NCBI GenBank assembly: GCA_937900045.1
Contig: CALCEB010000168.1
Coordinates: 1-63,825, forward strand
DNA: 63,825 nt
Reading direction: 5' to 3'
From: an uncultured Acidobacteriota bacterium
Lineage (GTDB): Bacteria; Acidobacteriota; Terriglobia; UBA7540
The position numbers and the translations under genes were made by a program. This document shows positions 18,170 through 28,615 of the stretch, piece after piece (position 1 is the stretch's first letter; each line of letters begins with the position of its first letter). The notes below the pieces were generated by a model. The model was not told where the DNA came from and did no database searches. It was given only the letters and a program-made list of their open reading frames with translations.

Positions 18170-19563
18170 TACCGGCCTCCTTTCGCGGCATTCATAGTCT
18201 TTCCCCTCAGCGCCTCGGGGACACGGTCAATAATCGTGCGGCTGGTCTTCACCAGATATTTGCGGCAGAAGGCCTTGATCTGGTCAGATGTGACTTGAGC
18301 AATTTGCTCCGGAATCTCGTTGATGCGGGTTGGACTTCCGTCGAGAAGAGTAAAGTGCGAAATCGCTGACGCCCGCTCCACGGGAATCTCAAGCTCTGCA
18401 TACCAGTCCGAGCGCATCTTGGCCCGGATGCGTTGAAGCTCAGCTTGTGATGCGCCGTTCGCAGCCAGGTTCTGAATCACATCGTCATAGGCGTTCAGCA
18501 CGTCCTGCTCCGCAACACCGGGTGGATAAACAATGAATGAGGTCATGAGCGCCGGCCCGCCATACTCGAAGGGCGAGCCGAGCGGCCAGTTGGCGCCGCC
18601 ATCCACTTCCAGCGCCACTTTCTTCTGCTTCACCAATGCCTGATAAAGCAGGGATGCCTGTCCGTTGTGAAGCATCTCGCCCACCACCGCCCCGGCGATG
18701 GCGTCTGGGGAAGCGCGCGGCGGCATGCGATAACCGATGGCGAGGGCGGGAACTCGGGCCAGTTTGTCTGCTTCCACGGAACGCCTTTCCGCCTTTTGCG
18801 GCGCCTCCGCCACGTCCGGCTTCGCCGCAACCGGCCGCTTGGGGATCGAGCCGAAATACTGTTGCGCTTTCTGGAACACTTCATCCGGAGTAACGTCGCC
18901 CACCACGGCCAGCACAGCATTATTGGGCGCGTAGTAAGTCTCAAAAAATTTCTTTACGTCCCCGATCGTGGCCGCGTCGAGGTCCTTGAAATCGCCATAA
19001 AAATTGTGGGCGTTGGGATACTTATCGAAGGCTTTCTGCGGAAGATCCAGCCAGTAAAAGGCGCCGTAAGGCTGGTTCAGCACGTTGACTCGCACTTCCT
19101 CCTCCACGACTTTCCGCTGGTTATTCAGATTCCTCACCGAAAAATCCAACCCCTTCAACCGGTCGGCCTCAAGCCACAGCGCCGGGTTTAGAGCGGAGAT
19201 GGGGGCGCTCTCAATGTATTCTGTGAAATCGAACCGGGTGTCGCCGTTGGTGAAGCCGCCGCCGCCTTCGATCACGCGGTCAAAAATCCCCTTCGGCGCG
19301 TCCGGCGTGCCTTCGAACATCATGTGTTCGAACAAGTGAGCGAAACCGGTGCGGCCTTTGGGCTCCAGCCGGAACCCAATACCATAGGTGATGCACAAGC
19401 CAAAGGTCGGGGCAGAATCATCCCGCGAGACCACCACCGTCAAGCCGTTGTCCAGCGTCTTCACGGCCAATGGGACCTTCCACTCTTGGACGGTTGGAGG
19501 TGCGGGAGCCGCGGCGAGGAACGAAGTAAGCAGGGGAAAGAACAAAATGCTAAATTTCTTCAT
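18169..19563 (-). CDS. M16-family zinc peptidase, catalytic subunit
   Basis: 464-residue secreted pitrilysin-type peptidase. It has a signal peptide (KKFSILFFPLLTSFLAAAPA), then the inverted zinc motif HLFEH in TGFAHLFEHMMFEG. The third zinc ligand glutamate lies about 75 residues later in NNQRKVVEEEVR. A second M16 domain follows (about 200-400; VVGDVTPDE). MKKFSIL at 19563 is chosen as the start because it opens a clean signal peptide. Upstream partner of the zinc-less M16 protein; the pair resembles the processing-peptidase/PqqFG-like two-subunit arrangement. Confidence 0.9.
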   Translation of the reverse strand: MKKFSILFFPLLTSFLAAAPAPPTVQEWKVPLAVKTLDNGLTVVVSRDDSAPTFGLCITYGIGFRLEPKGRTGFAHLFEHMMFEGTPDAPKGIFDRVIEGGGGFTNGDTRFDFTEYIESAPISALNPALWLEADRLKGLDFSVRNLNNQRKVVEEEVRVNVLNQPYGAFYWLDLPQKAFDKYPNAHNFYGDFKDLDAATIGDVKKFFETYYAPNNAVLAVVGDVTPDEVFQKAQQYFGSIPKRPVAAKPDVAEAPQKAERRSVEADKLARVPALAIGYRMPPRASPDAIAGAVVGEMLHNGQASLLYQALVKQKKVALEVDGGANWPLGSPFEYGGPALMTSFIVYPPGVAEQDVLNAYDDVIQNLAANGASQAELQRIRAKMRSDWYAELEIPVERASAISHFTLLDGSPTRINEIPEQIAQVTSDQIKAFCRKYLVKTSRTIIDRVPEALRGKTMNAAKGGR

Positions 19564-19673
19564 CCATACTCCGGACAGTTGATGATTTTGAATCCCTTCA
19601 GGGCCAGTGTCAAACATAGGTTCGACCGCAAGGGTTGTCAAGACGTCACCGTGTTTGGCCGGGGCGCAAGGCG

Positions 19674-19730
19674 CTGTAGCGGTATTCGGAGCCAGCCCTG
19701 ACAGGGAGCGCCGCTACAGCAAACAAACTG
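19674..19730. repeat. Family A repeat, partial copy
   Basis: Half of a family A element: ctgtagcgg and ccgctacag frame a degenerate hairpin containing the ccctgacaggg centre, followed by caaacaaactg. The outer ggtagtgg terminus is missing on the left side. It lies between the M16 gene start and the lipoprotein gene. Confidence 0.65.
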
Positions 19731-19916
19731 TTCCCCCGTTTCCGGGGGTGAACCCTTGACGTTCAACCTGCCATTCGTTACCTTTAATGGGAGTTCGCCT
19801 CAGTCATAAGAGCCATCGTGCTTGGAATTGAACTTCGACTTCAAAGCCGGGTTGGTTTGTCGTCACTGGCCGGGAAAAATAGCGGGAGGAAATAACAACA
19901 TCAAAGGAGCACTGTG

Positions 19917-20699
19917 ATGCGAAAAAGACTAACTTTGATCTCGTTGATTGCTGCCTTGGGCTTAATGCTGTCAGGTTGCAAGCAGGGAAGCCAGCAGACC
20001 GCTTCTCAGGAAGCGCAACAGGCGGCTTCTCCAGCTACTTCCCAAGCTGCTGCACCCTCTACAGCGCCGGGCAACGCGGCAGCCAACTCCGCAGCAGCGA
20101 CGCCGGCCACTTCACCGCAGGCAGCGCCCGCCAATCCCGAGCCTTCTGCGCCCCCTCCACCTCAAGTTGAAACCGATACCATTCCTGCCGGCGCCGCTGT
20201 TATCATCCACCTGGATAGTCCGGTAAGCTCTGCCTCCGCCACGGCCGGTTCTACGTTCAGCGGAATACTTGCTGTTCCACTTCGCGCCCACAGCCACGTC
20301 GTGATTCCGGCGGGAAGCGTGGTGAGTGGTCACGTGGCAAGTGCCGTGAGTGCTGGACGCCTGAACCGGCCTGCCGAGCTCGCCTTGACACTCGATTCCA
20401 TCGCGCCGCGCGGCGGCAATCCCGTCCAAATCACCACGAGATCCTGGCGCGCCAAGGGCGCCTCGCATAAGAAGCGAGATGAGGTGTTGATTGGTGGTGG
20501 CGCCGGAGTGGGAGCTTTGATTGGCGCTCTTGCAGGCAAAGGCAAGGGCGCGGCCATCGGCGGGTTGATTGGCGCGGGGGCGGGCACAGCCGGAGCCGCA
20601 GCCACGGGCAAGAAGGAGATCACCCTGCCGGCGGAAACCCGTCTGCAATTTGACCTCACGGCGCCAGTAACGATTACCCGGCAAGTGGCCGGTAATTAG
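19917..20699 (+). CDS. Glycine-zipper lipoprotein
   Basis: About 260 residues. A type II signal peptide ends in the lipobox LSGC, so the protein is probably lipid-anchored. A long Ala/Ser/Pro/Gln-rich disordered stretch (about 25-85) follows, then a beta-rich domain (about 88-180; GAAVIIHLDSPVSSASA) and a glycine-zipper segment (about 195-235; GGGAGVGALIGALAGKGKGAA). AAAGGAG stands 7 nt before ATG 19917; a GTG three bases earlier is also possible. Similar acidobacterial lipoproteins are uncharacterised. An envelope structural role is an inference only. Confidence 0.75.
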   Translation: MRKRLTLISLIAALGLMLSGCKQGSQQTASQEAQQAASPATSQAAAPSTAPGNAAANSAAATPATSPQAAPANPEPSAPPPPQVETDTIPAGAAVIIHLDSPVSSASATAGSTFSGILAVPLRAHSHVVIPAGSVVSGHVASAVSAGRLNRPAELALTLDSIAPRGGNPVQITTRSWRAKGASHKKRDEVLIGGGAGVGALIGALAGKGKGAAIGGLIGAGAGTAGAAATGKKEITLPAETRLQFDLTAPVTITRQVAGN

Positions 20700-20777
20700 C
20701 CTGGATTATACACAGAGGTTTATTCGAGGACCGTCGGGGCACAGCTAAAACCGCGCCGTTTGAGGGCGGGTGGGACT

Positions 20778-20936
20778 TCAACCCCGGAAAGTCCCGCCCG
20801 AGCCTTTGGAACTCACTCGCTTCAGGTCTTCGAGATCCCGTTTCAGCGCGGTCTGGCGCCGGCTAAGACTCCACGCGTAAATCCCAAAAATGATCCAGAC
20901 CAAACTATAGGCCAGATAAAGAAACCGGATCGCCAA
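20778..20936 (-). CDS. ccmD: CcmD-like haem exporter small subunit
   Basis: 52-residue protein with one membrane helix (FLYLAYSLVWIIFGIYAW) followed by a basic, coiled C-terminus (LSRRQTALKRDLEDLKRV). This is the exact architecture of CcmD, which links CcmC and CcmE during haem handling. It lies 47 bp downstream of ccmC on the same strand, the standard place. There is no ATG: AGGAGG at 20942-20947 sits 5 nt before TTG 20936 and 2 nt before TTG 20939, so a TTG start is proposed. Confidence 0.8.
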   Translation of the reverse strand: MAIRFLYLAYSLVWIIFGIYAWSLSRRQTALKRDLEDLKRVSSKGSGGTFRG

Positions 20937-20983
20937 CAAAGCCTCCTAAGAACAGTGACAAGTGGTAAGTGACAAGTGTAAGA

Positions 20984-21676
20984 TCACGCTTCGAGAGCCA
21001 GCTCCCTGCGCAAGTCGCTCACTTCCCTCTTCATGCGCAGCAGTTCCAACCGCTGCCGCAGAAACCAGAAAAACAAAAGCAAAAATCCTCCCCACGTGAC
21101 CAAGAGTGTGATCAGCATCTTGGGCGGAAGGCCGGAATCCGGGCCACCCAGAATCACCGGCTGGGGATGCTGCGTGCGCCACCAACGGATGGCCATGAAA
21201 TCAATGGGAACGTCCACAAAGCCGATGATCCCCACGACGGCGCTGAGCAGCGCGGCGCGAGGCGAATCCGCCACAAAGCTGCGCAGCATTAGATAGGAAA
21301 CAAAAAGCAGCCAGAGGATGAAAGTCAGCGTGAGCCGGGCATCCCAGGTCCACCAAATCCCCCAGATAGGTTTTGCCCAAAGCGGACCGGTGACCAGCAC
21401 GCAACTGACGAAGACGAATCCCACTTCACCGGCGGCGTGAGCGAGATCGTCCGCCTGGGGGGAGCGGTTGGCGAGATAACCCACGCTGCCCAGGAAGACA
21501 AGAAAATAGGCGAGGAAAGCCGTCCAGCCGGAGGAGACGTGAATATAAATGATACGGTAGACCTCACCCTGGTTTACCTCGTTGGGAGCGTAAACGAAAA
21601 TCATGTAAGCCGCCAACAGCAACCCGGCCACGGTGAAGATCAGATGAATCCGCGAATTGAAGATTTTTTCAAGCAT
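20984..21676 (-). CDS. ccmC: Haem exporter membrane protein CcmC
   Basis: 230-residue membrane protein with six predicted helices and the periplasmic tryptophan-rich haem-binding WWD motif (WGIWWTWDARLT, about 105-116). Haem-ligand histidines are seen in YIHVSSGWTAF and near RTQHPQP. CcmC loads haem onto CcmE in System I cytochrome c maturation. The C-terminus is extended by a basic coil (LRQRLELLRMKREVSDLRRE). It is separated from ccmB by about 300 bp that contain a dispersed repeat. Confidence 0.93.
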   Translation of the reverse strand: MLEKIFNSRIHLIFTVAGLLLAAYMIFVYAPNEVNQGEVYRIIYIHVSSGWTAFLAYFLVFLGSVGYLANRSPQADDLAHAAGEVGFVFVSCVLVTGPLWAKPIWGIWWTWDARLTLTFILWLLFVSYLMLRSFVADSPRAALLSAVVGIIGFVDVPIDFMAIRWWRTQHPQPVILGGPDSGLPPKMLITLLVTWGGFLLLFFWFLRQRLELLRMKREVSDLRRELALEA

Positions 21677-21834
21677 CAGAACCTTTATTGATTCTTATCG
21701 CTCACGTGTTTGTACAGACCGTGTCCAACAAGTCCGCTTGGGTAGATTACAGCGTTACGCGAGATATAACGTCGGGTTATATCGAACCAAACATCGCAGT
21801 CATTCCCGCCGCCGGCGTCATTCCTGCCATCCTC

Positions 21835-21905
21835 GTCATTCCCGCGCAAGCGGAAATCTAGTCGCTCCACGCCGTGACGTGGACCCCCGCTTCCGCGGGG
21901 GTGAC
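21835..21905. repeat. Dispersed palindrome of the gtcattcccgcg type
   Basis: The sequence starts gtcattcccgcgcaagcgg and ends with the complementary acccccgcttccgcgggggtgac. This is a widely seen bacterial intergenic palindrome class. It occupies the 304-bp gap between ccmB and ccmC, so the operon has acquired an insertion here. No gene is seen in the rest of the gap. Confidence 0.7.
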
Positions 21906-21980
21906 AACGAAAGGCAAGTCTAATGATCCAAGTTAAGCGCCGGCGGGCTGACACGAAATCCGCCCTTCCAGCGCGAACCT

Positions 21981-22658
21981 TTACTCACCCATGACGTATT
22001 CAAAGAGCAAGTAAGAAACCACGGTAAAGATCACAGCGAATCCCGCCAGCAGTTTGATCCAACCCAACATTTCCGGTGAATAGTCTCCCCGCAAGGCTCT
22101 GCTGGTTGCCTCGACCGATGCGACGAAGAGCGGGAATACTACCGGGAACTGGAGAACGGGCAGCATCACCTCGCGCATCCGGGTGTTGGCGGAGACGGCC
22201 GCGAAAGTGGCGCCCACCGCCGCGTAGCCAAACGTTCCCAGAAAAACGATCAGCACAAACCATTTGAACGACGGCAAGAATGAGAAATTATACCAGACGG
22301 CCGTGGCCAACACGATCACGCTCTCGGCGATGCCGAGGAAGAGCAGGTTGGCGAGCAGCTTGGCTAGATAGATCAAGCCGGGATCCACCGGCGCCAGGTA
22401 TAAGCCCTCCAGGCAGGCGTTTTCACGCTCCGCTTCGAAAGAGCGGTTGAAGCTGAGGATTCCGGAAAAGGCAAAAGCGATCCACAGAAGCCCGGGAAGC
22501 AGGCGCAGAGATTCCTCACCCGCCGGCCGGAATCCAAAGTCGAAAATCAATACCACCAGCAATCCGAAAACGCAGACGGACGCCACCGTTTCGCGCTGCC
22601 GCCATTCAATACGGATATCTTTGGCGAGAAGAGTCCCGATCAGGCTTAGGCTTCGCAT
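21981..22658 (-). CDS. ccmB: Haem exporter permease CcmB
   Basis: 225-residue integral membrane protein with about six helices. It has the family's N-terminal LLAKDIRIEWRQRE coupling segment and the cytoplasmic SFEAERENACLEGLYLAPV motif. With CcmA it forms the ABC unit that drives release of haem-loaded CcmE. It starts 15 bp after the end of ccmA on the same strand, consistent with a two-gene translational unit. Confidence 0.93.
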   Translation of the reverse strand: MRSLSLIGTLLAKDIRIEWRQRETVASVCVFGLLVVLIFDFGFRPAGEESLRLLPGLLWIAFAFSGILSFNRSFEAERENACLEGLYLAPVDPGLIYLAKLLANLLFLGIAESVIVLATAVWYNFSFLPSFKWFVLIVFLGTFGYAAVGATFAAVSANTRMREVMLPVLQFPVVFPLFVASVEATSRALRGDYSPEMLGWIKLLAGFAVIFTVVSYLLFEYVMGE

Positions 22659-22673
22659 TCTTCGCTTTCCGCT

Positions 22674-23393
22674 TCAAACCATCGCTGCGGCTTCTCCGGA
22701 GGGAGTTTTTTCCGGAGGTCCATCGTATCGGACTCGTCCGCGCTCCAGGGCCACCAACCGCAGCGCAATGGATGAGCCCTGGCTAAACTGGTGAGTGGAA
22801 AAAATCAGACCTTTGCCCTCGCGTCGCAGATTCCGCAGGAGACTTTCGAGATGACTTGAAGCCGCCGCATCCAGACCCGTGAAGGGTTCGTCCAGAATCA
22901 ACCAACGCGGTTGGTGCAGGAAAGCTCGCGCCAGCGTCACCCGCTGCTGCAAGCCCCGGGAAAGCGCCCGGACGGGTTTGCGTGAGTGGTCCTGGAGAGA
23001 AAACATTTCCAGCATGGTTTCAATCCTGGGTTCGAGATTGCGCACGTCGAAGAGCTTGCCCGCCAGGTGAAGATTTTCGCGCGCGGTGAGGCCGCTGTAG
23101 AGAAAGGTGGCGTGCGAGACAAAACCGATGGCGCTTTTGGCCTGGCCGGATTCGCGGAGAATGCTCTTCCCGCTGAAAAGAACTTCGCCCCGGCTGGGGC
23201 GGGAGAGCCCTGCCATAATGCGCAGCAAAGTCGTCTTACCCGCGCCGTTCGGCCCATAAACCAGGATGGCCTCGCCGGGCCCGGCGCGCAAAGAGACTTC
23301 CTTGAGCGCCGCGAAATCACCAAAGTATTTTGAAACCCGGCGCGCCTCGAGGACGCAATCAGCGCGGCAAGCGTCGGCTGGCATAGGATTCAA
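22674..23393 (-). CDS. ccmA: Haem exporter ATPase CcmA
   Basis: 239-residue ABC ATPase. Walker A is GPNGAGKTT, the signature is the diverged ALSRGLQQRVTLARA (LSRGLQQR in place of LSGGQ), Walker B is WLILDEPF, and the switch histidine is in STHQFSQG. An N-terminal extension carries five cysteine- or alanine-rich residues before the ATPase fold. It energises CcmE release together with CcmB. Its 5' end overlaps the end of the upstream membrane protein gene by 35 bp. Confidence 0.93.
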   Translation of the reverse strand: MNPMPADACRADCVLEARRVSKYFGDFAALKEVSLRAGPGEAILVYGPNGAGKTTLLRIMAGLSRPSRGEVLFSGKSILRESGQAKSAIGFVSHATFLYSGLTARENLHLAGKLFDVRNLEPRIETMLEMFSLQDHSRKPVRALSRGLQQRVTLARAFLHQPRWLILDEPFTGLDAAASSHLESLLRNLRREGKGLIFSTHQFSQGSSIALRLVALERGRVRYDGPPEKTPSGEAAAMV

Positions 23394-24759
23394 GAAGGGT
23401 GGGCGGGCTTTTCCGCAGGATGGCTACAATGCGAGCCTTCATTTCTAGGCGTTCCTTCCAATAATTCTTCTCCGGCACTTTGCCTGCCTCGAAAAGCTCA
23501 TCCAGGCCCGCCAGCGAGTTCAAGAACCGGTCCAACTTGGTTTCCAGTTGCTTCTGAACGATCTGCTTGCTCTGATTTTGTTTCGCCCCGGCGTGCTCCT
23601 TGGACAACCGGACTCCCAACGCCCATAGCATAATCAAAAGAAAGCAACCGAGCAGGGGGAGCGTGAGCCGGCTCATGGTGTTCGGGAGGATTTTCACGTT
23701 TTCATCCGGCTGGCTGGAACCGTTCGATTGCGCGGACGGCGCCTCCCCGCTTAGGACGCCTCCCAGCAGCTTATTACTCGCCAGATGAACCGCCTCGAAC
23801 CGCTTCCCTCCGGTTTCCGGGTCCTGTCCGGCGGCTTGCGTGAATACCTTTGAGTCGAAAGCCAGATTTTCGGGCAAGACGTTCAGCTCGATATAGTCGA
23901 TTGGATAAGGAATACTATCTTCCAAACTGAATTGGTTTCCGGGGTAATCCGTGTCGTAGCTGATCATGACTACGGTTAAGCCGGGCTTGATGGGATATTG
24001 GATGTAATAATCCCCGGGCGTCGCGGCCGCCTGCGGTTCCTGCGGAATCGGCATGTTGAGCTTGCTGGCAACGGCGACTTGCAACTGGCTGGGGGCAGCA
24101 GCCAAGTGGAAAAGAAAAGTGCCCTGCGGATTGATGTAGGCTCGCGGCGGATTGGTTTCATTCATCAGGCCGAACAGCTCCTGCACGTGAACCGTGTTGC
24201 CATCGGCGTGTAGCACAATGCGGGCCTTGCGCACGTGAAGGCCGGGCGCGGCGCGCGTTGAGTCATAAATGGTGATGGCGGCGGTTGCCGCGCCCTGGGA
24301 GTTGAACTTCACCGGAACATGGTAGTTCACGCCCTGGTAAGGCGCCTGAAGCAGATAAAAAGCGCCGGAGTCGAGGCCGGCTTGTGCGAAGGAGAAATGA
24401 CCGGAAGAATCTGTGCTGGTGGACCCCACCATCTGCATGCCGCCCTGCGGCAGCAGCAACTCGACAGGCTGATGAGCGGCAGGGCGATTCTCAGTGCCGT
24501 TGGCGACTTGGCCTTCAATGGTGATTCCAGCCGCAAGGATGGAAGGGATAAAAACCACCAACAACGAAGCCAGCAAAAGGCCACGTAGGCAGCGAGTTTG
24601 ATAGAGGGAGTTCAAGTGAATTCTAGGAGTCACGCGCAATTCATGCCCGGAATGGAAGCACGGAAGTGAAGCCTGGTGCTCTTCCATTTCGGTCCGGAAA
24701 GGATTGACTCCCAGCGTCATCCTGCCTCCGCCGGATTTTGGGTCGTAGTGTAAATGCAT
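23359..24759 (-). CDS. Ig-like/carboxypeptidase-regulatory membrane protein in ccm operon
   Basis: Not a named family to me. Up to 466 residues. A signal segment (LLLASLLVVFIPSILAAG) lies near residues 60-77, so the true start is probably 25-55 codons downstream of the first ATG; GTG in VTPRIHLN is one candidate. A beta-sandwich domain (about 78-160) resembles carboxypeptidase regulatory-like/transthyretin folds, followed by a second beta domain. A membrane helix (LTLPLLGCFLLIMLWALGV, about 365-385) and a coiled cytoplasmic tail with a charged zipper (KQIVQKQLETKLDRFLNSL) complete it. It overlaps ccmA by 35 bp, so it is probably co-translated. A role in cytochrome biogenesis is inferred from context only. 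Confidence 0.65.
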   Translation of the reverse strand: MHLHYDPKSGGGRMTLGVNPFRTEMEEHQASLPCFHSGHELRVTPRIHLNSLYQTRCLRGLLLASLLVVFIPSILAAGITIEGQVANGTENRPAAHQPVELLLPQGGMQMVGSTSTDSSGHFSFAQAGLDSGAFYLLQAPYQGVNYHVPVKFNSQGAATAAITIYDSTRAAPGLHVRKARIVLHADGNTVHVQELFGLMNETNPPRAYINPQGTFLFHLAAAPSQLQVAVASKLNMPIPQEPQAAATPGDYYIQYPIKPGLTVVMISYDTDYPGNQFSLEDSIPYPIDYIELNVLPENLAFDSKVFTQAAGQDPETGGKRFEAVHLASNKLLGGVLSGEAPSAQSNGSSQPDENVKILPNTMSRLTLPLLGCFLLIMLWALGVRLSKEHAGAKQNQSKQIVQKQLETKLDRFLNSLAGLDELFEAGKVPEKNYWKERLEMKARIVAILRKSPPTLLESYASRRLPR

Positions 24760-24899
24760 TGCGGTAGCAGCACTCTTTGGGCCTTGAAGTCTGGGAATTG
24801 GAGTTAGCAGTCACAGGCCACCGTTGGTTATGTTGGTTTTTGTCACATTGTTTTGCTCTGGGTGGCGCACAGAGTTGGAAGAGACCTGCCGCGCCTTTG

Positions 24900-25115
24900 T
24901 TACCGGGCGATCTGGAATTCCATTTTCCTGGCCTCTGTCACGCGGTGCGAAGCATCCAAAATCTCCATGGAAACCAGATCGCCTCGTTCGTCGTAGTCAA
25001 GGATGGCTCCGGCCTTATCCTCGTCGCTTTCCGCCACTATCGCATCCTCCTTGAGTATCAAGCTGAAAGTGTCGGTTTTCGCGTCATAGCTGGCTTTCAA
25101 AATTCTATCCTCCAA
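24900..25115 (-). CDS. DUF2283 small protein (antitoxin-like)
   Basis: 71-residue acidic protein matching DUF2283: an MKASYDAKTDTFSLIL-type beta hairpin followed by GAILDYDERGDLVSMEILDAS. DUF2283 proteins are routinely encoded next to DUF4258 proteins in toxin-antitoxin-like pairs. Here the start overlaps the end of the DUF4258 gene by 11 bp, so the two are translationally coupled. The function as an antidote is inferred from this pairing. Confidence 0.8.
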   Translation of the reverse strand: MEDRILKASYDAKTDTFSLILKEDAIVAESDEDKAGAILDYDERGDLVSMEILDASHRVTEARKMEFQIAR

Positions 25116-25380
25116 TACTTGGCAATCTTGCTGGTCCGTAGACCGTGACCACTTCGGGTGGTTGGCGGTCTACATCCACAATTACTCTGAGCAAGTGTGA
25201 TTTCTCCATGACATCCATCATCACCCGGGATTGGAGTGCCACCCGGCCTGGATCCACGCCAAATCTCTGCTCCGGCGAATCCAGCACTCGCCAAACGTCG
25301 TCTTCACTCAAGCCGCGCCGTTTCATCTCGAAGAGAGCATGCCCAGTTATCACATAGTTTGGCAAACCAGGGCGCGGCAT
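25105..25380 (-). CDS. DUF4258 small protein (toxin-like)
   Basis: About 91 residues. It matches DUF4258: ITGHALFEMKRRGLSEDDVWRVLDSP, the characteristic His-Ala-x-x-x-x-x-R helix, and a C-terminal LLRVIVDVDRQPPEVVTVY strand pair. MPRPGLP at 25380 is the best start; an in-frame start 32 codons upstream would add a basic leader that the family lacks. First gene of the pair with DUF2283. The pair is embedded between ccm genes, in the same orientation. Confidence 0.78.
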   Translation of the reverse strand: MPRPGLPNYVITGHALFEMKRRGLSEDDVWRVLDSPEQRFGVDPGRVALQSRVMMDVMEKSHLLRVIVDVDRQPPEVVTVYGPARLPSIGG

Positions 25381-25397
25381 AGTCCCCCGGCCAAAAC

Positions 25398-25847
25398 TCA
25401 CTTCATCCTGGGTTTTGCAATGGGAGCGCCACACTCGCCGCAGAACTTTACGGGCACGGGATTTTGAAAATTGCAAGCGGGGCAGACATAAGCCTCAGCG
25501 ATTTGATCCTTGCGGCGGGCGCGGCGGGCAGCGACCTCGCGCTCAATCAGCACATCCTCAGCATTGCCTTGTTCCAAATCCTTTGAGGCCAGCATGAGTC
25601 TTGCTGCCTCCGTCCTATAGCTTTCCCGCAAGGTTTCGTAGTCCGCGCGGGCGATCTTCCGGGCTTGAAACTCAAACTCCAAGTCTTGCAGGTTTTCGTA
25701 GACGACCATGCGGCGGCGCTTGAGATCAAGGGACGGTGTTACATCAACCGGCAGACTTTCCCTTCCTTCCTTCTCGCCGGAAAGCAAGGGATAGACTACA
25801 AAAACTGCAAGCACGACGGCAATCCCCAAAGCAATTCCCAACTCCAT
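25398..25847 (-). CDS. CcmI-like protein with C-terminal zinc ribbon
   Basis: 149 residues. An N-terminal membrane helix (LGIALGIAVVLAVFVVYPLL) is followed by a helical stretch (YENLQDLEFEFQARKIARADYETLR) like the N-terminus of the cytochrome biogenesis protein CcmI. A C-terminal four-cysteine zinc ribbon (CPAC...CGEC, about 120-142) ends the protein. It lies between ccmH and the DUF4258 gene, the place where CcmI occurs in other operons. The TPR part of classical CcmI is absent and replaced by the ribbon. A role in apocytochrome handling is inferred. Confidence 0.7.
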   Translation of the reverse strand: MELGIALGIAVVLAVFVVYPLLSGEKEGRESLPVDVTPSLDLKRRRMVVYENLQDLEFEFQARKIARADYETLRESYRTEAARLMLASKDLEQGNAEDVLIEREVAARRARRKDQIAEAYVCPACNFQNPVPVKFCGECGAPIAKPRMK

Positions 25848-25890
25848 AAACGCCTTCCAAGTGCGGCCGGGATTGGCCCGGCCGGAGTTC

Positions 25891-26359
25891 TCAACGTGTA
25901 AGCCTCTTCATTTCCTCTTCCACCGCCGCCATGAGCTTGGGGTCGATAGCAGATTCGTCGTCCGGCTCAACCGGATTCGAACGATGTCTCCATCGTTTGA
26001 CGATAACCACCACCAGAATAAGTCCCACCATCAGACCAACCCCAGGCAGAATCCATACCGCGAGATCGAAGCCGTGGGCCGGCGGCGAGGCCAGGACGCG
26101 TACCCCATAAGCCGCCGTAAAATCGTTCAGGATCGCCTTCTCCGTCTTACCGGCGCGAATATCCTTGCGGATCAACGCTTCCATCTCCGCACGGCTCGCG
26201 CATTCCGAAGGCAGGTGCGGGCAGCGGTTCAGGGTGGTAACGCACCCGCAGAGGCAGTAGACCTTATTGCCGATGGATTCTAGCGTGGGCCTCGCGGCCA
26301 CCGCAGCAAAGCCCATCGAACCCACGCAGAGCGTGGCGAAAATCGTGCAAATCGCAAGT

Positions 26360-26370
<11 letters not shown>
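25891..26370 (-). CDS. ccmH: Cytochrome c-type biogenesis protein CcmH
   Basis: About 159 residues. Signal peptide, then a periplasmic three-helix domain with the cysteine motif. Instead of the classical LRCxxC it reads YCLCGCVTTLNRCPHL, with extra cysteines (CLCGC, then C in SEC). A membrane helix (AVWILPGVGLMVGLILVVVIV, about 110-130) and a charged tail follow. CcmH reduces the haem-binding cysteines of apocytochromes. The cysteine-rich variant is typical of non-proteobacterial CcmH. It overlaps the 3' end of ccmF by 11 bp. ATG 26370 is preceded by GTG 26373. Confidence 0.88.
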
Positions 26371-28387
<2,017 letters not shown>

Positions 28388-28427
28388 GCGGTTTCCTAAG
28401 TCTACCCTGGTCCGGGAAAACGGCTAA

Positions 28428-28614
28428 TATTACTTTGTTAGGTTGAATCAGGCACCGTCAGGGCATGGCTTCAGCCATGCCAAATCCCAAGGCAAGGAGA
28501 AGCGGCTTTAGCCGCTGAGGGCCTCAGGGGCTAAAGCCCGAATCTCGGGACCACCGCCAACGGCATGGCTGAAGCCATGCCCTGACGGTGCTGCCAACGA
28601 CTTAACAGAGTAAT
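28428..28614. repeat. 187-bp MITE-like element, family B
   Basis: The outer ends tattactttgttag and its near-complement cttaacagagtaata enclose inverted inner arms: gcaccgtcagggcatggc on the left and gccatgccctgacggtgc on the right. The centre holds a further hairpin (gcggctttagccgc). It fills the whole spacer between ccmE and ccmF, ending 1 bp from the ccmE stop, so it has landed inside the operon. A short hairpin with the same cagggca core is at 63779-63804. Confidence 0.8.
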
Positions 28615-28615
28615 A

